A DNA stretch of 64,000 bases, from NCBI GenBank assembly GCA_030686995.1, contig CM060680.1, positions 199,503,322 to 199,567,321 of the forward strand, read 5' to 3'. Numbering within the stretch: the stretch's first letter is position 1; each line of letters begins with the position of its first letter. Under the pieces are notes generated by a model. The model had not been told where the DNA came from and ran no database searches. It worked only from the letters and a program-made list of their open reading frames with translations. The translations under genes were made by a program, and so were the position numbers. Source of the stretch: Artemisia argyi. Lineage: Eukaryota > Streptophyta > Magnoliopsida > Asterales > Asteraceae. Below are positions 57,780-64,000 of this stretch, in pieces.

Positions 57780-58703
57780 TTATTTAACGGAAATAAGAGA
57801 AGTTTTCCCTACACCTAGGATTAAGTGCGGGTGGAAGTAGCGATACACACCTTTAGGGTGGAAATATGCCTCATGAGGAAAGAGTGGTGGATGAATTATA
57901 TGCTCAAAGGGGTGTGCTCCTATCATCATAACCTTACCTAATTCAATCGGGTTAATTGGTGGATTAAGATTTTCTCCTAGAAAGGGATCATTTTCAATCA
58001 ACTTCAAGAGATTACTAGTTGTGGATCCATCTTGACCTAATAAACCCGGTTTAAACCCATAATGTTTCTTGTGATCAATCATAAATGGGTGATGTAAGCA
58101 TGTAAGGTCATTTTCCACTCCTATATGCGCTTCCTCTCTACAAGGCTTAGAGTCCACTACCTTTATCCTAAGACTACCCGGACTATATGGTTTGATGGGT
58201 GGATCGGAACATATGTCAATTCCTAAATTTTCATCCAAGGATGGAAGATTAGGTAACAGTTTTGGTTGAGGCTCCAGTTCATCAAAACTAGGAACTTCCC
58301 TAGAACTAAGAGAAAGGTTGTGATTACAAGTATTCAAACCTATTTCATCAAGTTGAGTTTCGTCCAAGGGCTCTACCTCTATTGGGGCTCCTATAGTCTC
58401 TTCTACTTCTTCCGGGTAAGTCACGGGCGGTGTGTGTGCCTCAAATGATGGTAGGACTTATGGGGTACTTGGTGGGCTTAGATTTTCTACTTCATCATTC
58501 CTAGTGTCAAGATCACCTATATCCTCAACATGTGTTTTATTATAATCTAACCCTAACATTTTTCCAAGTATCTCACGTGCTTCTCTAGGCATCTCAACTT
58601 CTATATCTGAATCATAAGGATCATCCTCAATATTATGACTGCTATATACAAATTGCCCAAAAGATTCATCATGTGTTTCTTGAGATTCATCATCATCGAT
58701 CAT
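57780..58703 (-). pseudogene. ORF of element G, function unknown
   Basis: Two stretches, 58703-58458 and 58424-57780, are in one frame and separated by a TAA (58460-58458), giving one ORF of 307 codons. The N-terminal third is acidic (DDESQETHDES, DDPYDSDIEVEMP); the rest is Pro-rich with PSFDELEPQPK, DPPIKPYSPGSLRIKVVDS, KKHYGFKPGLLGQ and the end GVYRYFHPHLILGVGKTSLISV. From memory the same blocks recur in ORFs of Asteraceae Ty3-like elements, so it is a conserved retroelement protein rather than chance. No catalytic motif or zinc knuckle is visible. It may be a derived Gag or an accessory protein. Confidence 0.6.
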
Positions 58704-59994
58704 AGAACCTAGGTCTTATTGATCAATGTGATCATGTTCGGTGATTCCTCCCAAACTACCTAACTTTATTTCCCAGCCACTTGTGAATGGTTGGTACTAA
58801 AAGCCAGGCAGCCAGGGAGGAAAAACAATTGTGAACGAGGAGTATAGACTATTCCTAGGTCGTTATGTCCCAGCGAGGTGTGAAATCTGTAATATAACGA
58901 ATCTGTGATCTGTTGAAGTTAAAATATAAAAACAGGAATCTGACTGACTAACACTAGGAATGTGAATAGTAAATAGCTCTCGTCACAGCTATTTCAGTAA
59001 AAACGTGCAATCAGAAACCCTAAAATGTAAAAGATTTACAAACGTACGTTTAGGTTTAAATAAACGTAAACGTACAAAACGAAACAACAAATATAATTAC
59101 AGTATGTATTTGCATGCCTTAGGGGCTTAAATGCAAATTAATTAACTTTAAAATATTTACTTTATAATTACAAACATATTCAAAAATTAAGAAAACCTAA
59201 AAACCTAAAACGCGTACGTTCACGTTTAAATAAACGTCTACGTATTAAAAATAAAACTGAAAACTAATCAATACAAATCCCACAAATGTGAAATTTATAT
59301 TTTTATGATCCTAATAATAAAAGAAAACTATTTATGAATTAAAATAATTTTTACAAGTATTTATGTATTTACTATTAATTAAAAACTATTATTTATTATT
59401 TATAATTACCTAAAAATAAGAAAAATATAAAAAATGCTTAGAAAAATAAAATTAAAACTTAGAAAAGTCTAAAATATTATAAAATGAATTTTAAAACTAA
59501 AAATATATTTATTACACAATTATTCTATTTATTATTAATTATTTACTATTATTTAATTACTAATATTATTATTGATTTATTATAAATACTAAATAAGCAA
59601 ACAAAATTTTGAAACTTTTTACATAATTCTAAACTAAATATAAGAAGCTAAGAAAAATATAAAAACTATATATTATTAAAAAAAATAAGAAAACTTAATT
59701 AAAAACTATTTAAACTTAATTAAACTAATTAAATTAAATTAATTATTATACATACTAAACTAATTTATAAAATTATAAAACTTTTTTTACAACTATATTA
59801 AAGTAATACAAACTTTATAAAAATATAAAATTTCCTAAAAACTAATTAATAAGTTAATTTAATAATTAAATACTAATTATTATTAATTACCTAATTTAAC
59901 TACTTTTAATTATAATAAATACTAAACTATTTCCTAAAAATCTGAAAATTTTTATATAAGTATTAATTAATGACAGAAATGTAGGAAAAATGAA
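58704..59994. other. AT-rich unassigned stretch with ACGT palindromes
   Basis: No gene is seen. Two related palindromic blocks lie at about 59041-59090 and 59212-59256 (ACGTTTAAATAAACGT and flanking GTACGTT words). 59280-59960 is nearly pure A/T with many ATTA/TAAT words. Confidence 0.5.
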
Positions 59995-61655
59995 ATTTTG
60001 AACAAAAGCTTATTAATAAGCTGATAAATAAGCTTAACGTGTGAATAAGCTTATTGGAACAAAAACCTATATAAGAGGATAAAGCAAACCCCTTCCAACG
60101 GAACTGGTGCCCCAGAGCAGTTGGAAGGGGGTGTGTTGCTAAGCATGTTATACTATCCATGAGGTCTCAGGTTCGAATCCCACACACCCCACATTTTTTC
60201 ATTTATTTTATTTTTTCATTTTTTATTTTACAAACCTATTTAATAACTATATATAACTAACTTTAACAAATGAAAACTCTTTACAAAAGCTCAATAAGCT
60301 CTGTGTGAGCTTATCTTTCACTCAGTTCACAAAAAATAAGCAAATAAGCCATAAAGCTTCTAAATAGAAGCTATCACTTAAGCTTATGGTCTTTCTTTTT
60401 GGATTTTCTCTTTTCTGGAATACTTTACTACTAATATTAAACATATGTGAAGAAAATGGAAGTTTATAAACAAAAGGAATAAGCTGTTTCACAGCTTATG
60501 ACCACTTCAGTAGAGCTTTATGCTCACAGTTGGGTCATAAGCTTGAAACAAGCTTATAAAAGGCTGTATACAGGAAAGAAAAGGAAAAGGGACATGTTAA
60601 CAAATCAAATGGGCAAGTATAAACAGGATTGGAGTACTGGATAGCCCAAATGAACAAAATTAGAGCTTGTTGTTTAGACAGTCAAGCCAAGGGGCTTGAC
60701 TTGGATGGAATGGAAGCTCAAATGAGCTTGACATAAGCTCATACAGGAAAACATAAGTAGAAATAAGTTTATACAAGTTATATAGACAATATGAACAAGA
60801 ATGGTGCACTGGATTCACTCATAAGCTTGTAATAAGCTAATAAGCCCATCTAGTAACACTCAGATCCAAACAGCCCTGCACCCTTTTGTTAAGGCAATTT
60901 AAGCTCATTAAATAAGCTCAAGAGGCCAAATGGTGAACTGGAGTAGCAAGATGGTCTGGTAGGCTTCTCAAAAAGCCCAAGCTCACCTAGTGGGGTCCAC
61001 TAGTGAGTTCGTGAGAAGCTTATGAAAAGTCACCCAAATCACTGAGTATGACTAGGCTTCCAGTATACTCAGGAAATGGGACAAACAAAAAGCCTTTGGC
61101 AAGCTTATGAAATAAGCTTGAAAGTGATGAACAACCAATGAACCTTTGACACTGGTTGTTTGGCTTTGAGAAAAACCAAATTTCATAGCTTAAAGTTCAT
61201 TGAAGAGCTTTTTGTTGGCTTATGAAAAGATAGGGATCACTGGGTAACCAGTGATTATTATGAAAATGGACAAAGGTAAAGCTTATAAGCAGGCCTATTA
61301 AATAAGCCATAAAATGAGGTTCTAGACTTAAACCCATGAGACCGGTATAAAAGCTTTCCAAAAAGCCTAAATTCACAAGATAAGCTCAATTAATGAGCTC
61401 TATAAGTGCTTATGAAAAGTTCACTTATAAACTGAATTCTCAGTTATAAAGTGAATTGAACTAAATGTTAAGCCAGGTATAGCTTATCACATAAGCTGAG
61501 AAGCCTAAGATAAGACTAATTCCAGTGAGTTTGACAACTAAGCTTCCTAAAAAGCTAAAGGTCACAAACTTAAGTCCAATAATCAGCTTTCCACAAGCTT
61601 ATGAAGTTGGTCTAAGTACACTGATTGCTCAGTGTACTTGGTTAAATTGTTGAGT
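59995..61655. repeat. Hairpin-dense tract with AAGCTTAT core words
   Basis: At least eleven short perfect or near-perfect inverted repeats occur, among them 60007-60022, 60044-60055, 60089-60130, 60480-60498, 60537-60557, 60680-60701, 60982-61006, 61042-61072, 61100-61120, 61236-61255, 61422-61453 and 61614-61639. About half are built on AAGCTTAT; the others have unrelated arms. No ORF spans the tract. Confidence 0.75.
60066..60190 (+). ncRNA. tRNA-derived / SINE-like unit (candidate)
   Basis: An exact box B word GGTTCGAATCC lies at 60170-60180. Box A-like words are CCCAGAGCAGTTGG (about 60111-60124) or TTGCTAAGCATG (60136). GGGGTGTGT (60128) can pair with ACACACCCC (60182-60190), like an acceptor stem. 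Upstream, CCCCTTCCAAC pairs perfectly with GTTGGAAGGGG (60089/60120), and TATATAAG lies at 60069. The T arm does not pair well, so it is not a normal tRNA gene. A T-rich run follows, as at a Pol III terminator. Confidence 0.4.
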
Positions 61656-63302
61656 TTCGATAGAACAAATTAAGCATTAAGATAAGCACCAAATGGGCTT
61701 TTAAGCATATGCATAATCAGATATCATGTTAAACTTCTCAAAACAACAATTAACTCAAACTAACATGCAATTATAAACAATATATGAGCTTTAGAAATTA
61801 GATGGTTCAACTGTGCACAGGGCACTTTTCTGAAAAACTAGCTCAAAGATAAGCATGATTAAGCAATTTAAGAGCTAAACTAAAAATCAACAAAAATACT
61901 ATAGACAGATAAGCAACTAGGCTAAAACATCCTAAAAGCATAAGTCTTATAACTTAATAATAAGCTCAGAACAAAATTGTCAAGTTTATTCAAAAACTGC
62001 ATATCATGAGATTTGACTTTTTACTAAACACTAATAGGTTGACTTATACGAATTTAGAACTTAATCTAAGGACTGTATATGTAATAATAAGCTAAGAAAA
62101 CATGAAAATAAGATAGATAAACTAATTATATACTAGTGTGATGATTATGGCTTTGCAAATCCCATCAGTGAACAAATGAGAGACCAGAGGTGTGATTTTT
62201 GACTTTTGAATGGATACACAATAGACTTTTGGCTTGTCAGACCATAAGGAACTCAATGAACCAATTAGCAACCAACAATAACAGCCTAGGCTTAGTTAAC
62301 CACCTAGAATTCAGCAGTACCAAACACTCTTTAAACTATATGATTTTTGGATTCTCAAAAGAGAATACTAATTAAATCCATAAAACTGAATCCAAACTTC
62401 AAATTAACATATAATAAGAACAAAACAACAGATAAACAACATTTATAATAACACAATACAAGAATCACTAGCATATCATTTTCATAGTAGAAAATGCAGA
62501 ATCAAGTAAATCAGCAAACTAACACATAAACATACAATCTTAAACTTTAAAAACATTAAATAACAACTACTGAACACAACAACATAAAGATTAGGGTAAA
62601 TAAGACAATGAACAGTGAAATGGAAAAATTGATAAAAAAAAAGCTTACAAATTGGAATTCAAATGAAGACTGAGAACCATGGACCCATAACCAACCTAAC
62701 AGCTTCCCATGAAGCTACTAAACCAAATGCATCTATAATCCACCATTTTCCAAGCTCCAATCTTTATGAACACTGATTTTTATATTTTTCTTTGATTTTC
62801 ATGTTTCTCTTTGTATTTTTTATTTATAATGATAAAAACTGTCTTCTAGGGTTCCAAAAGCTTGCATAAGCCTGGCATGGCTATGTAGTGTTATATGGAG
62901 TCTATTAACAACTTTTTATCACATGACATGGAATTTAAATGATACATTTAATTAAAGGACATGAAATTTAAAGGATAGATGGAACTAAGACTGTAAATAA
63001 TGTTTATTAAACTTGTCAAGGTCTAATACACATTGAAAGTATTTAAATGACAGGGTAAATTAAAAGAAGCAGTAAATTACATTTTAATTAAACTAAGTGA
63101 ACATGGTTAAGCCATGATAATCTTCTCTCTTGCTCCATTTCTTGTATTTATAGACCCATTGAAGTCCACTTGAGCTCTCAGTCAAATCCCACTCCTATTC
63201 TTGACCATTGATGCAGTTAATTTGATCCTAGCCGTTTAAATGGATTTTGGCGCCAAAACTGTGACACGTGGCTAGGGGCCATATAAGAGCAATTAATGCT
63301 TC
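61656..63302. other. Unassigned non-coding stretch
   Basis: It is AT-rich and without supported ORFs. AATAAGC words thin out after 62100. No LTR ends or PBS were seen. Confidence 0.4.
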
Positions 63303-64000
63303 TTGGGGTCTTGTGGAGGTGGAGGGTGGAGTGTAGGAGCAAAATGGGATGGTGGGAGATGGTGTGGTGTCAGTTGCAGGTGCAGGGTATGGTGGAGATG
63401 GTACGTGCCCTCTCCTAGGACAAAACCCAATGGTGGGTTTTGTTTAGAAGGTGACAGGGAGATGATTGAGGTGGAAAGGTGTAAGGTGGAGGTGGAAGTG
63501 ATGGTGGGAAGTAGCAGGTGATGCAGATGGTTGAGGAAGGGGACGGGTCAACGCGGGTCAAACACCCAGGTTTTTATTTGAAAAGGAGTTGGGCTTTTGT
63601 AACTTGGGCCTGGTGTTTGTGTTTGGGCTTTTGGATTGTACAGGTTTTGGATTTTAAGGAGTATAAATGGATCCATGTGGTTTTAATGTAATTTAGCCCA
63701 AGGACTAATCATGTACATTCTGAATTCTTGAGGGGCCTGATGTGACAAGTTTCCATACTTCATTAAAGGGATCACACCTGCAATATATCATTAGTACAAG
63801 GACTAAAATTGTATTTTTCCATTTTTTAAACCTTAAAGGACCATTTATGTAATTTCACCAAAGTTGAGGGGGTGAAATTGTAATTTCCTAAAAGTTATCA
63901 AAATGTTCCAAATTGTAAATTATGGATAGTACAAGGGTATTATTTGTAAAATTCTATTTTATAACACCCAGGGACCATTTTTGCCAATTTTGATACTTGA
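63303..64000. other. Unassigned window end, possibly LTR or element flank
   Basis: G-rich on the plus strand to about 63560, then phrases such as AAGGACTAAAATTGTA and AAGGACCATTTATGTAATTT, a repetitive style often seen in Ty3 LTRs. A 72-codon frame at 63303 is low complexity (Trp/Gly-rich) and not supported as a gene. Confidence 0.35.

Larger units (their letters stand above)
53890..58703 (-). mobile_element. Ty3-like non-autonomous retrotransposon G (right end not found)
   Basis: The 3' LTR is at the left (53890-55295). Inward are a purine tract, 2.5 kb of non-coding DNA with repeated CCCTTACACTT words (AAGTGTAAGGG on the sense strand, near 55302, 56913 and 57549), and one ORF. No RT, integrase or protease is seen. 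The sense words GAGGACAA...AAGTGTAAGGG are typical of Tat/Athila-type Ty3 elements. The 5' LTR is not found before base 64000, so the element may extend further right. Confidence 0.7.

Noticed and set aside
60105..60190. Functional tRNA gene
   Set aside because: Box B is exact but the T arm does not pair and the acceptor-to-acceptor length (63) is too short; a tRNA-derived repeat is more likely.
63303..63521. 72-codon Trp/Gly-rich frame
   Set aside because: Low complexity from a GGTGG-rich stretch, short, no recognisable motif.
53890..64000. Host gene in the right-hand 10 kb
   Set aside because: No multi-exon-like coding pattern, no conserved domain; the only protein-like ORF belongs to element G.

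Overview
The window is plant nuclear DNA, most likely from a eudicot of the daisy family (Asteraceae). That family assignment is inference. Several retrotransposon ORFs here (a third ORF behind a copia pol, an acidic ORF in front of a chromovirus gag-pol, and a proline-rich ORF of a Ty3-like element) resemble, from memory, predicted proteins common in Asteraceae genomes. I found no convincing host gene. Almost everything is a stack of LTR retrotransposons inserted into one another, and junctions are exact where both ends are visible. Element letters A to H below are my own labels.

Left part (1-22443, plus strand unless stated). Copia A (1-14026, 5' LTR outside the window) carries gag, pol and a very large third ORF, all broken by stops or shifts, and ends in a 355-bp 3' LTR. 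A sits inside the pol gene of an old decayed Ty3/gypsy chromovirus B (14027-19685), whose 3.5-kb 3' LTR follows. B abuts a minus-strand copia remnant H: non-coding internal DNA (19686-22048), a primer binding site and one LTR (22065-22443).

Middle (22444-50947). A dead copia integrase scrap is followed by a palindromic ATA/ATT microsatellite. Next comes the 3' end of a non-LTR-like retroelement gene with a zinc knuckle and a possible REL-type endonuclease. It is split by a 3.0-kb non-autonomous LTR element C (TSD AGGTT) and cut off at 27730 by what looks like a single LTR. That LTR is itself split by the minus-strand copia D (27754-50508, TSD CAGAA). D in turn is split by the 13.76-kb chromovirus E (34630-48387, TSD TCACT). 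E is the youngest insertion: its two 3673-bp LTRs show only three differences that I found, and its 1546-codon gag-pol is open throughout.

Right part (50948-64000). Copia F (5' LTR, PBS and a gag with one nonsense codon) is cut by the LTR of a minus-strand Ty3-like non-autonomous element G (from 53890). G carries a TGACG-motif array next to its TATA box and one ORF of unknown function. Beyond about 58.7 kb there is AT-rich DNA, a tRNA-like/SINE-like unit, a 1.6-kb stretch packed with perfect short hairpins, and unassigned sequence to the end.

The elements are parasites of one another rather than a cooperating gene set. The most unusual signals are: tandem hairpins with compensating stem changes inside the chromovirus LTRs, lying within a possible leader intron; the third ORF of copia A; a small ORF in copia D behind an LTR-like promoter module; the hairpin-dense tract; and the TGACG array of element G.
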